From: an uncultured Latescibacterota bacterium
GTDB lineage: Bacteria; Latescibacterota; UBA2968; UBA8231
Direction: 5' to 3'
Length of the DNA: 64,000 nt
NCBI GenBank assembly: GCA_951813615.1
Contig: OX638377.1
Coordinates: 1,798,001-1,862,000, forward strand
Part shown: positions 49,596 to 57,852 of the stretch, piece by piece
How the letters are laid out: each line of letters opens with the position of its first letter
Position numbering within the stretch: the first letter of the stretch is position 1
Made by a program: the position numbers and the translations under genes
Notes under the pieces: model-generated
Databases searched by the model: none
Told to the model about the DNA's origin: nothing
What the model saw: only the letters and a program-made list of their open reading frames with translations

Positions 49596-50492
49596 ATGCT
49601 ACCTATCGTCGATACGCATCAACACATGTGGGATTTGGCGCAGTTTGCGCTGCCGTGGCTGGAGGGCGAGGGAATGGACTCGTTGCGGAAAAATTACTTG
49701 ATGAGCGATTACTTGGCCGCGGGTGCTGGGGCTGGTATTGCCCGGACCGTCTATATGGAAGTCGATGTCGCCGCTGCGCAGCACATTGCGGAAGCAGAGT
49801 TTGTCGCTGGCTTGTGCAGGGCCGAAGACAATCCAATGGCCGGGGCCGTGATTGGGGGCAGTCCAGGGGAGGAGGGTTTTCGCGCTTATATTGATCGTTT
49901 TAAGGGCAATGATTTTATCAAGGGCGTGCGGCAGGTGTTGCACGTGCCCGAAGCTGAGCCGGGCCGTTGTCTACAGGAGGGTTTTGTCCGAGATGTGCAG
50001 TACCTGGGTGAGATCGGCATGAGCTTCGATCTGTGCCTGCGGCCGAGCGAGTTGGGTGATGCGGTCGGCTTGGTGGATCAGTGTCCGGGCACGCTCTTCA
50101 TCGTCGATCACTGCGGCAACGCCGATCCGCAGATCGTCAACGGCGCGGCGGAGCACGATCCAGTTAATCCGTTCAGCCACACCAAAGAGCAATGGGAGCG
50201 CGGCATAGCCGCACTGGGCGCACGAGAGCATGTAGTCTGCAAAATATCCGGGATCATCGCCCGGGCACCCGCAGGATGGAGTGCCGACACGTTGGCACCG
50301 ACGGTCAATCACTGCTTGGACAGCTTTGGGCCGGACCGGGTGGTGTTTGGCGGCGACTGGCCAGTGTGCAACTTTGGGGCGAATTTGGGGGCGTGGGTGG
50401 CTGCGCTGCGGGAGATTGTCTCCGGGCGGCCGGAGGAAGAGCAGGCCAAATTGCTCGCCGGCAATGCTGAGCGGCTCTACGGACTGGAGTGA
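49596..50492 (+). CDS. Amidohydrolase_2 family lactonase/hydrolase (fuconolactonase-like)
   Basis: 298 residues. The metal-dependent TIM-barrel hydrolase signature is DTHQHMWDL (HxH), IVDHCGNADP and VFGGDWPVCNF (final Asp). It resembles COG3618 enzymes, whose characterised members open L-fuconolactone or similar lactones. The ATG has AGAGGAAG eight bases upstream. It lies two bases before an aldo/keto reductase gene, the expected preceding enzyme if that oxidises a sugar to a lactone. Substrate inferred from context. Confidence 0.83.
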   Translation: MLPIVDTHQHMWDLAQFALPWLEGEGMDSLRKNYLMSDYLAAGAGAGIARTVYMEVDVAAAQHIAEAEFVAGLCRAEDNPMAGAVIGGSPGEEGFRAYIDRFKGNDFIKGVRQVLHVPEAEPGRCLQEGFVRDVQYLGEIGMSFDLCLRPSELGDAVGLVDQCPGTLFIVDHCGNADPQIVNGAAEHDPVNPFSHTKEQWERGIAALGAREHVVCKISGIIARAPAGWSADTLAPTVNHCLDSFGPDRVVFGGDWPVCNFGANLGAWVAALREIVSGRPEEEQAKLLAGNAERLYGLE

Positions 50493-50494
50493 GT

Positions 50495-51508
50495 ATGAAC
50501 CCTTTTGAAAAAGTAGCGATTGGTAATACGGGCGTGGAGGTGACGCGGCTGGGGTTGGGTGGCGCGCCGTTGGGTGGGATGATTCTGGCCGACGGGATTT
50601 TTGTAGGCAGCGGCTACGGCGAGGCATTGGCCATCATCCGCCGGGCCTATGAGATGGGTGTGCGCTATTTTGATACTGCGCCGATGTACGGCGACGGGCG
50701 CAGCGAGGTGCGCTACGGGCGAGTGTTGGGCGAGTTCCCGCGCGAGTCGTTCGCCATCTCGACCAAGGGATCGCGGGTGTTGCGACCTGAAAACCCGGAC
50801 GACTTGGAGCCTTACAGCGAGGACGGGATTCCTCACTATATCTACGATTTTAATTTCAGCGCCGAAGGGCTGCGAGCCTCGCTTGATTCGAGTTTGGAAC
50901 GGCTGGGATTGGCGGCGGTGGATATCTTCTTCGTCCACGACAGCGATTTCAAAGGGCAGCACACCGACGAGAAATTTATCGAAGCGCTGGAGGCCGGGGT
51001 CGAATTGCGGGCGACGGGCACGGTCAAGGCCATCGGCATGGGTATGAATGAATGGGAGCTCACTGGGCGGATGGTCGAGCGCTTTGACTTGGACTACATC
51101 CTGTTGGCTGGGCGCTACACGCTGCTGGACCAGTCGGCGCTGCCCGAGTTTTTGCCGCTGTGCACAGAACGAGGGGTGAAGTTGACTATGGGCGGGCCGT
51201 ACAACAGCGGCATCCTCGCCCGCGATTTGAGTCAGCCGGTCTCTTTTGATTACCTGCCCGCACCTGAGCATCTGGTGCAACAGGCCAAGGCGCTCAAGGC
51301 TGTCTGCGACCGGCACGGCGTTGAACTGCGGGCCGCGGCACTGCAATTTCCCTTTGGGCACGAGGCGGTGATTTCGGCGGTGCCCGGTGCGGCGTCGGTG
51401 GCCGAACTGGAGGACAACGCACGCGTGATGCAGGCGGAGATTCCGCCGGCTTTGTGGGCGGAGTTCAAGGCCGAAGGGCTGTTGCCAGCGGCTGCGCCGA
51501 CGCCGTGA
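50495..51508 (+). CDS. Aldo/keto reductase, L-fucose/aldose 1-dehydrogenase-like
   Basis: 337 residues. The AKR tetrad is present: D and Y in YFDTAPMYGDG, K in ISTKGSR, H in FFVHDSD. The N-terminal TRLGLGGAPLGGM and the long loop after the lysine (ENPDDLEPYSEDGIPHY) resemble D-threo-aldose/L-fucose dehydrogenases. These oxidise a sugar to its lactone with NAD(P). I used the ATG at 50495; a GTG six bases upstream is possible. It fits the step before the adjacent lactonase. Confidence 0.84.
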   Translation: MNPFEKVAIGNTGVEVTRLGLGGAPLGGMILADGIFVGSGYGEALAIIRRAYEMGVRYFDTAPMYGDGRSEVRYGRVLGEFPRESFAISTKGSRVLRPENPDDLEPYSEDGIPHYIYDFNFSAEGLRASLDSSLERLGLAAVDIFFVHDSDFKGQHTDEKFIEALEAGVELRATGTVKAIGMGMNEWELTGRMVERFDLDYILLAGRYTLLDQSALPEFLPLCTERGVKLTMGGPYNSGILARDLSQPVSFDYLPAPEHLVQQAKALKAVCDRHGVELRAAALQFPFGHEAVISAVPGAASVAELEDNARVMQAEIPPALWAEFKAEGLLPAAAPTP

Positions 51509-51523
51509 GACGAGGAGGTCATT

Positions 51524-52462
51524 ATGGCTGAGCGATTGGTTTATTTCAACGGCGAGTTCGTCCCCGAATCGGAGGCGCGGATTTCGATTTTCGACTGCGC
51601 GCTGATGTATGGGGACATGGTTTTTGAGATGACGCGGAGCTTTGGGCAACAGCCCTTCCGGCTACGCGAGCATCTAGAGCGGCTCTACGGCTCGCTCAAA
51701 TACGCGCAGATCGACTGCGGGCTGGACATCGATGAGATGGAAGAGGCGACCCACGAGACCATTGCTCGCAACCTGCCCGTAATCGGCGCGCTGGACTTCC
51801 AGATCATGCACGACGTCACGCGCGGTGCCCTACCGCTGTACAATACCATAGTCAAGGAGGGCACGGCCCCCATTGTCTCCATCAACGTCTTTCCGCTGGT
51901 GCGGCACACCGGCGGGATGGCGCATCTCTATCAGGAGGGGGCGCACTTCGTCGTCCCATCCCAACAGTCGGTGCCCTCGCGCTACATTGACCCCAAGGCC
52001 AAAAACCGCAGCCGCATCTTCTACAAGATCGCCGAGTTGCAAGCTGCGCAGATGGAGGCCGGAGCCCAAGCGCTGCTGACTGACGAGCACGGCTTTATCA
52101 CCGAGGGGACGGGCAACAACTTCTTCATGGTCCGCGACGGCCAAGTAATAACGCCCAAAGGACACAATATCCTGCGCGGCGTATCGCGCGGCGCGTGTAT
52201 GGAACTGGCGGGCAAACTCGGCATTCCTTTGTGCGAAGCCGACATCGAGCCGTACGACGTGCATCAAGCCGACGAGGCGTGGTTTACCAGCACCACGATC
52301 TGCATGGTGCCGATTACGCGCTTTAATTTTCAGGCGGTAGGTGACGGCCAAGTGGGGCCGGTGTATCGCCGGTTGCTAGCGGCGTGGTCTGAGGAAGTCG
52401 GCGTGGACATTGTCGGTCAGGCGTGCCAGTACGCCGAGATGATGGGGGAGTGGACCCCCTAG
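51524..52462 (+). CDS. Class IV (branched-chain/D-amino acid type) aminotransferase
   Basis: 312 residues. The fold-type IV PLP enzyme pattern is NGEFVPESEARISIFDCALMYGDMVFEMTR, the catalytic Lys in DPKAKNRSR, and ITEGTGNNFFMV for cofactor phosphate binding, followed by ILRGVSRGACMELA. It would move an amino group between an amino acid and a 2-oxoacid. It is unexpected among sugar-acid genes, and may aminate the 2-oxoacid product or simply be an embedded metabolic gene. AGGAGG precedes the ATG. Confidence 0.87.
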   Translation: MAERLVYFNGEFVPESEARISIFDCALMYGDMVFEMTRSFGQQPFRLREHLERLYGSLKYAQIDCGLDIDEMEEATHETIARNLPVIGALDFQIMHDVTRGALPLYNTIVKEGTAPIVSINVFPLVRHTGGMAHLYQEGAHFVVPSQQSVPSRYIDPKAKNRSRIFYKIAELQAAQMEAGAQALLTDEHGFITEGTGNNFFMVRDGQVITPKGHNILRGVSRGACMELAGKLGIPLCEADIEPYDVHQADEAWFTSTTICMVPITRFNFQAVGDGQVGPVYRRLLAAWSEEVGVDIVGQACQYAEMMGEWTP

Positions 52463-52474
52463 GAGGCTTCGATT

Positions 52475-53260
52475 ATGACCGACCATCCCACAGATGCCGA
52501 GCGCTTCTTCTTCGACAACAACGGGTACTTGGTGCTGGAAGACTTCCTCGCGCCGGATCGGGTCGCGGCGCTCTACGCGGCGCTGGAGCGCACCATTGAA
52601 CGGCGGCGCGACTCCCAGTTCAGGCGCGAGCACGAGCCAGCTTTTGCCGACCAGCTCGACGCGGCCAACGTACGGGTCATGCACCTGCTGGCCGAAGATT
52701 CGCTCTTTTTGGAAATGCTCGACTACGAGCCGATGATGGCCTACGTCCACGGTCTGTTTAACGAGATGCCGCACCTACACTCGACGGATGCCTTTTACGA
52801 GATCGAACCCGCCGACTACCACGGGCAAGGCTGGCACATCGACGGCATTCAGGATGGCTTCCGCAATCTCAAGCCGCATATTCCGCTGTTGCAGTTCAAG
52901 GTGGGCTATTACCTGAGCGACATGAGTGCGCCTGATCAAGGCAACCTGACCTTAGTGCCCGGCAGCCACAAGGCTCTGCTAGAGCCAGATACAGGGAATG
53001 GTATGCCTGGGGCCGTGCAGATATGTGGCGGCCCGGGGACGGCGGTGCTCTTCCACAATGCGATGTGGCATACGGCTGGTCCCTTTACGCGGAGCGGGGG
53101 CAAGCGGGTGATGCTGTACTATGGGTACGAACATCCGTGGATGCTGGCGTGTGCCGAGCAGTGGCGTTACGACCAAGCCTTTTTGCAGGGACTGTCGCCG
53201 GCGCAGCGGCGCTTTTTCCACGGGTTTGTGTTTGACCCGCCTGAGTACCGTTGGGGATGA
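52475..53260 (+). CDS. PhyH-family Fe(II)/2-oxoglutarate oxygenase
   Basis: 261 residues with the complete iron site: H121-I-D123 in GWHIDGIQDG, distal His in AMWHTAGPF, and Arg in SGGKRVMLYYGYEH. The turn VPGSHKALLEP is also present. This is the third PhyH-type gene in the window and, unlike the one at 8202, has an ordinary motif. It is 12 bases after the aminotransferase gene and overlaps the next gene by four bases. Substrate unknown. Confidence 0.87.
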   Translation: MTDHPTDAERFFFDNNGYLVLEDFLAPDRVAALYAALERTIERRRDSQFRREHEPAFADQLDAANVRVMHLLAEDSLFLEMLDYEPMMAYVHGLFNEMPHLHSTDAFYEIEPADYHGQGWHIDGIQDGFRNLKPHIPLLQFKVGYYLSDMSAPDQGNLTLVPGSHKALLEPDTGNGMPGAVQICGGPGTAVLFHNAMWHTAGPFTRSGGKRVMLYYGYEHPWMLACAEQWRYDQAFLQGLSPAQRRFFHGFVFDPPEYRWG

Positions 53261-53823
53261 ACTGGAACTCGCCCGATCTACGAGGTCGCCGCCAGTTGGG
53301 GCTAGTCCTGTTTTTGATTTCGCTGGCGATGCTGTTTGGGGCCAGCATCGCGGCTTTTGCCTACCTGCGGATGACTAGCCCAGCTCTGCAGGGGAGCGAG
53401 CGGATTGAACTGCCGCTGGCGCTTATCGTTTCGACGGCCGTGCTGTTGGGCGCTGGGCTGGCGATGTACAAGGCGACGCAGAACGCCAAGCGCGGGCACT
53501 TCCCGCTTCTGCAGCGGTGGTTGGCGTGGGCCTGGGTGACGAGCGCGTTGTTTATCGCTGTACAAGTGCCGGCGCTTATGCAGCTACTCGACCGCCACCA
53601 GGCCCTGGGGGTGAGTGTCTATGGCATTGCATTTGCGCTGGTGGTAGTTCACGCGCTGCACGTGGTGGGCGGCATGGTGCCGTTGTCGATGCTGGCGTGG
53701 AAGGCGCGCATGAATCGGCTCGACAGCGAGCATTTGCTCTCAGTGCGAGCTTGCGCCGCGTACTGGCATTTCCTCGAAGCGGTGTGGGTTGCGTTGTTAG
53801 GTGCGTTTTTCTTGTGGGGGTGA
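53257..53823 (+). CDS. Orphan heme-copper oxidase subunit III-like membrane protein
   Basis: 188 residues with five membrane helices. COX3 signatures are ALVVVHALHVVGGMVPL and AAYWHFLEAVWVALLGAFFLWG at the C-terminus. Subunit III supports proton-pumping terminal oxidases; no subunit I or II gene is nearby. The ATG overlaps the PhyH stop (ATGA), so it is translated with that gene. NorE-like or other stand-alone subunit III proteins are alternatives. Its place at the end of a sugar-acid operon is odd. Confidence 0.8.
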   Translation: MNWNSPDLRGRRQLGLVLFLISLAMLFGASIAAFAYLRMTSPALQGSERIELPLALIVSTAVLLGAGLAMYKATQNAKRGHFPLLQRWLAWAWVTSALFIAVQVPALMQLLDRHQALGVSVYGIAFALVVVHALHVVGGMVPLSMLAWKARMNRLDSEHLLSVRACAAYWHFLEAVWVALLGAFFLWG

Positions 53824-54098
53824 GGGGCATGAGGACATTGGCCGGTTGCTATCTGCGCCACGCCATTCGTTTGATCGTTATCTTTGCACCGACACCCCGC
53901 ATTATTAATTTAGCCCTAAAAGTGAAATGACCGCGTCCGTCGTCAGATCGAGTTGCCATAGGAATAGCCCACCCACCTGATAGCTGATGTAATTGCCAGT
54001 CAACGGAACGTAGGGGCAGCGGTCAACCTATCCATGTGGGACGTAGCAACTTGATGCGTTGACGATGTAACGGGTGAGACCGACACTCCAGATTGGAC

Positions 54099-55025
54099 AT
54101 GGATAGCGAGAAACAAATGCAGAGAGGCCAATCGGGAATGAGATTCGATAGTCCACTTAGGTACCCTGGTGGAAAGGCATCCCTTACAGCCTTCCTTGGT
54201 CGGGTAATCGAATTGAATGACCTCTCTGACTGTTCGTATTTTGAACCCTTTGCCGGAGGTGCGGGCGCTGCGTTACGCCTTCTTCGTGAAGGTGTCGTTT
54301 CAGAGCTTCACCTGAACGATATAGACCATCGCATCACCGCCTTCTGGAACGCTGTCCTTGACGAGCCAGACCGGTTCGTCAAGACCATCCGATCAGTCCC
54401 GGTAAGTATTGAAGAATGGAAACGACAACAGCGCATTTATCTGAACGCTGAGACCAGTGAATCTTTTGACCTTGGCTTCTCTGTCTTCTACCTGAATCGT
54501 TGCAATCGCTCTGGCGTCCTTTTCGGAAGCGCTCCTATCGGCGGCTACGAGCAAACAGGAAAATGGCGGATTGATGCTCGTTTCTACAGAGAGAGTATCG
54601 CGGAGCGAGTCCTCGCAATTGCGAAAAAACGTGAGCAAATACACGTAACCAACATGGACGCGATTAGGTTTCTCGTCGAACATCTGCCCCTTGGCAATGA
54701 ACGAAAACGTGTCTTCGCATATCTCGATCCTCCCTACTGGTCAAACGGCAATCGTCTTTATATGAATTTTTATAAGGAGCAAGACCACAAAACCCTTGCC
54801 CACTATATACGGCGGCAGAAAACGCTTAACTGGGTTATGTCCTACGACGATGCACATTTCATTAGAGATTTGTATAAAACCTGTGGCACCTTCCATCTCT
54901 CGCTTCAGTACAGTCTCCAGCGCAAGCAAAAGGCGAGGGAGCTACTGATTGCGCCTTCCCATGTTCAACTTCCTGACTCTGTTGCATTAATTGACACGCA
55001 TAATGAGGAAGCAGTGCCGGCTTAA
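54099..55025 (+). CDS. D12-class DNA N6-adenine methyltransferase (Dam-like)
   Basis: 308 residues. Class-defining motifs are RYPGGKA near the N-terminus, FEPFAGGAGAALRL (SAM-binding motif I) and D210-P-P-Y213 followed by Trp in YLDPPYWSNG (catalytic motif IV). It methylates adenine N6 in a short DNA site; the recognition sequence cannot be predicted here. The start is uncertain: TTG 54093, ATG 54099 or ATG 54138, where the domain begins. It is the first gene of a tight three-gene operon with a ParB-like protein and a PD-(D/E)XK-type protein. Codon use is AT-richer than the sugar operon before it, as for an acquired island. Confidence 0.87.
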   Translation: MDSEKQMQRGQSGMRFDSPLRYPGGKASLTAFLGRVIELNDLSDCSYFEPFAGGAGAALRLLREGVVSELHLNDIDHRITAFWNAVLDEPDRFVKTIRSVPVSIEEWKRQQRIYLNAETSESFDLGFSVFYLNRCNRSGVLFGSAPIGGYEQTGKWRIDARFYRESIAERVLAIAKKREQIHVTNMDAIRFLVEHLPLGNERKRVFAYLDPPYWSNGNRLYMNFYKEQDHKTLAHYIRRQKTLNWVMSYDDAHFIRDLYKTCGTFHLSLQYSLQRKQKARELLIAPSHVQLPDSVALIDTHNEEAVPA

Positions 55026-55037
55026 AAGGAGACCTCA

Positions 55038-56138
55038 ATGAATACCGCGGAGATCAGCCTGATGAAAGTCTCGGATTTGTCATTCGACATCAAAAATCCC
55101 CGATTTTCTGAGTTTGACCTGACTGACGATGCAACGGAAACCGACGTGATACAAGAGCTGTGGGAAAAGATGGACGTTAGAGAAGTGGTGATGTCCATCG
55201 CAGCCAGTGGTTTCTTCCCTCATGAGCCTCTGATCGTCGCGCAAGAGGATGGGAAGAAAGTCGTTATTGAAGGAAACCGCCGCCTTGCTGCAGTCAAAGT
55301 CCTTCTGAATCCCGCGATTCTCGAAGTGGAGGTGGATCTTCCTGACATCACCGAAGACGCTAAGAAAGGGCTCCAAGAGCTTCCCATTGTGCGTGGGACT
55401 CGCGAAGGTGCTTGGCGCTATCTCGGTTTCAAACATGTGAACGGCCCAGCCAAATGGAGCAGCTACGCCAAGTCCCGATATATCGCCAATGTACATAGAA
55501 ATTTTGACATCAAGCTGGAAGACATCGCAAAACAGATTGGAGACACCCACAGGACCGTTCAGAGGCTGTTCCGTGGCTTTATGGTCATTGAGGAAGCTGA
55601 GCGGCTGGAGGTATTCCATCGCGATGACCGCTGGCGAAACCATTTTTCTTTCTCCCATCTCTACACCGGACTCGACTATGACGGCATCAGTGCTTTTATC
55701 GGCCTGTTACCGGAAACCGAGGAGGACCAGAATCCGGTTCCTATTGAGAATAAGAATGAACTGGGTGAACTTTGTCTCTGGATGTACGGCAGTAAAAAGA
55801 GGGATACGCCTCCCGTCATCGAAACACAGAACCCCCATCTTCGGTGGCTTGATGCAGTCGTGAGAAACAAGGAGGCTATCGCCGCCCTTCGGGATGGTCA
55901 GCCCCTCGTCTATGCCTACGAAGCGAGCCGTCCGTCATCCACTGTTTTCGAGGAGTCCCTGCTTGCCTCAAAGAGAAACCTTGAGAAGGCACGTGGCCTG
56001 CTTTCCACCGGCTACGACGGTTCCGAGGAACTACTCAGAATTGCCGGAGCGGTGGCGAATCTTGCGGATGATCTATACGACGAGATGGTACGCAAGCACA
56101 ATCCCGGTAAGAAGACGCGCCTCACGGAGGATGGTTGA
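55038..56138 (+). CDS. ParB/Srx-like N-terminal domain protein with HTH-like region
   Basis: 366 residues. Residues 10-95 follow the ParB N-terminal fold: VSDLSFDIKNPRFSEFD, VVMSIAASGFFPHEPLIVAQ and KKVVIEGNRRLAAVKVLL, with the G-x-R-R box II at 79-82. A DIKLEDIAKQIGDTHRTVQRLF helix-turn-helix-like stretch at about 155-180 would bind DNA. The C-terminal half is family-unknown. ParB-fold proteins can use CTP to slide on DNA or can cut DNA. It starts 12 bases after the methyltransferase (AAAAGGAGA site) and overlaps the nuclease gene by one base, so a joint role is very likely. Confidence 0.8.
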   Translation: MNTAEISLMKVSDLSFDIKNPRFSEFDLTDDATETDVIQELWEKMDVREVVMSIAASGFFPHEPLIVAQEDGKKVVIEGNRRLAAVKVLLNPAILEVEVDLPDITEDAKKGLQELPIVRGTREGAWRYLGFKHVNGPAKWSSYAKSRYIANVHRNFDIKLEDIAKQIGDTHRTVQRLFRGFMVIEEAERLEVFHRDDRWRNHFSFSHLYTGLDYDGISAFIGLLPETEEDQNPVPIENKNELGELCLWMYGSKKRDTPPVIETQNPHLRWLDAVVRNKEAIAALRDGQPLVYAYEASRPSSTVFEESLLASKRNLEKARGLLSTGYDGSEELLRIAGAVANLADDLYDEMVRKHNPGKKTRLTEDG

Positions 56139-57085
56139 TGTTCAAATGGCCAGGGACGCCATCTCCTAAAGCATCCAGACAAGAGCTTGCCGACTACACC
56201 GAACTGGATTGTTGGAAGCGCAACAGCACGTCGATAAATACCCTATCCGCCGATCTCGGCAGGCTTGAGGAAAATGATTACTCTGACGGTGTGCCAGAAG
56301 AGGAGGAAGCACCGCGAGTCGTTGAAGATGCATACTTAGAGATTGAGCAACGCAAAAAGGATTGTGGAGCTGGTTATCCGTTTGTAATTGACAAACATGG
56401 ATACACTCTTCGTACCAGCCAGGAAGCTGGGAACCACAAGCACGTCATTTACAAGTACCTGCTTCTCGCGACCCGGTTGAACATGAAAGATAACCGGATT
56501 CATGCTGATATTGATGGCGCACTCCTCTTTGAGGAACTCGCCTCGGAAGCGGCCCGGGGATACCTTGGTGCTCGTGCTGAGAGCATCGTATTCGGCACCG
56601 CTGCTGGAATGGATGATTTTCCAGGAAAGGTTGATGATCTTTGCAAACGAATGAAGGAGGGTATTCGATTCTATAAAAAAAGCGATGCTTCGCCAGACGA
56701 GCGGGATGGCAAACTGAACGAACGGGATGGCAAACTGGATGTTGTCGCGTGGAAAGACTTCACCGATGGTTCACCTGGAAAGCTAATTACTTTTGGGCAG
56801 TGCAAGACCGGTACGAACTATAAGGACACACTCACACAGCTTCAGCCCGATTCATTCTGCGACAAGTGGTTGTTCAGAAATCCGGCTGTTTCCCCCGTAC
56901 GTATGTTCTTGATTTCAGAGGCATTATCTCGGATTGGATGGTACGACGTTACGCGCGACGCTGGTTTGCTCTTCGACCGCTGCCGGATTGTCGATTTCTG
57001 TGACGACATCAGCGAAGGCGTATTGAAAAAGGTAACAACGTGGACTGAGGCCGCGGCCAAGGTAAACGAATTGCCGGGTCTATAG
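56138..57085 (+). CDS. Putative PD-(D/E)XK-superfamily nuclease (QxK variant)
   Basis: 315 residues. Homology is not obvious, but residues 195-230 read as an endonuclease core: D201 in GKLDVVAW, then a strand with Q221-C-K223 in FGQCKTGTNY. This is the D...(E/Q)xK signature of Mrr-like and other restriction nucleases. An upstream Glu in ARAESIVFG could be motif I. The N-terminal 130 residues are acidic and unassigned. A small tandem repeat (ERDGKLN/ERDGKLD) precedes the core. The ATG overlaps the ParB-like gene stop (TGATG) with CGGAGG upstream. Probably the cutting partner of the methyltransferase. Confidence 0.6.
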   Translation: MFKWPGTPSPKASRQELADYTELDCWKRNSTSINTLSADLGRLEENDYSDGVPEEEEAPRVVEDAYLEIEQRKKDCGAGYPFVIDKHGYTLRTSQEAGNHKHVIYKYLLLATRLNMKDNRIHADIDGALLFEELASEAARGYLGARAESIVFGTAAGMDDFPGKVDDLCKRMKEGIRFYKKSDASPDERDGKLNERDGKLDVVAWKDFTDGSPGKLITFGQCKTGTNYKDTLTQLQPDSFCDKWLFRNPAVSPVRMFLISEALSRIGWYDVTRDAGLLFDRCRIVDFCDDISEGVLKKVTTWTEAAAKVNELPGL

Positions 57086-57195
57086 CGTTCTCCGGCGTCG
57101 CTGGCAGGTAGAGGCTGTTCTCAATCACGAAGTGAAGGCATTGGCGGATTCGGTCCTTCCGTGAGGATTCTGTTCGATCAAGGGACGCCAGTGCC

Positions 57196-57579
57196 TTATC
57201 CCATTGACTCGCTCACGGATGCCAGAAGCTCGAAGTCCGTATCTGCGGATTCGAGCGCGGCACCGTGGCGGCGGGCGCAGGCGGCAATGATTACGTCGAT
57301 GGCCGGTGCGGTAACGCCTTGAGCTCGTGCTCGCCGCGCGAGATCACAGGCCGCCTGCCAAACCTCTTCGTCGATGGGAAGCTCGGGGAGGGTGCGGGCA
57401 AAGTCCCGCAAAACCTTCTGTTCCTGTTGCCCGGAGGCACCGTTCCACAGTTCGAGCTGCACCAGTGGGCACCAACAGGCTTGCCCCGTGGTCAGCGCCG
57501 CTTCGACGCGAGCGCGAACCGTGGGGTCGCCGCCCGGACGAAGCATGTGTATCCAGGACGAGGTATCGACGAGGATCAA
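57196..57579 (-). CDS. vapC: PIN-domain ribonuclease toxin (VapC)
   Basis: 127 residues with the PIN acidic site: D in ILVDTSSWIHML, E in LVQLELWNGAS, D in APAIDVIIAACA and D in ESADTDFELL. It would cleave RNA when unopposed. It lies four bases after the antitoxin gene on the minus strand. Length and motifs are those of ordinary VapC. The pair stands between the methyltransferase operon and an insertion sequence, typical of an accessory region. Confidence 0.87.
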   Translation of the reverse strand: MILVDTSSWIHMLRPGGDPTVRARVEAALTTGQACWCPLVQLELWNGASGQQEQKVLRDFARTLPELPIDEEVWQAACDLARRARAQGVTAPAIDVIIAACARRHGAALESADTDFELLASVSESMG

Positions 57580-57583
57580 CGGC

Positions 57584-57787
57584 TCAGCCTTGCCGCCGCG
57601 CGGCCTGAAGCTCTTGCGGCGTGATCAGATCAGGGCAAGTGCCGGCGTATTGGACGAGTTCCGCCATGCGCATGCGGCGGTTGAAGTCCGCGATGGCTCC
57701 GACAATGGCCTCGCGTTTGGTCTTCGCTTGCGTGAACCTGATGGCATCCTCAAGCTCATCTTCAGGAATATCAACAGTGGTTTTCAT
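57584..57787 (-). CDS. vapB: VapB-type antitoxin
   Basis: 67 residues. The N-terminal MKTTVDIPEDELEDAIRFTQAKTKREAIVGAI is the ribbon-helix-helix-like VapB pattern, with a basic helix RRMRMAEL and a toxin-binding tail. The ATG at 57787 is within a perfect inverted repeat (operator entry), which points to autoregulation. A longer upstream frame exists but is interrupted by the insertion sequence and has no domain. Confidence 0.82.
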   Translation of the reverse strand: MKTTVDIPEDELEDAIRFTQAKTKREAIVGAIADFNRRMRMAELVQYAGTCPDLITPQELQAARRQG

Positions 57788-57817
57788 GCTTCTAAAATAT
57801 CTATTTATAGAAGCATG
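57785..57817 (-). promoter_or_regulatory. Operator-like dyad over the vapB start and promoter
   Basis: CATGCTTCTA (57785-57794) and TAGAAGCATG (57808-57817) are exact reverse complements around a 13-base AT-rich spacer holding TATAAA/TATTTT -10-like boxes on the minus strand. The left arm includes the vapB start codon. VapB proteins commonly bind such dyads to repress their operon. Confidence 0.65.
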
Positions 57818-57852
57818 ATCAAGTATAATAAGATTCTCTACAATAAAAGAAT

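Noticed and set aside
53824..54098. Attachment site at the left edge of the defence island
   Set aside because: No tRNA end or direct repeat matching the right side (57.1-59 kb) was found by eye.
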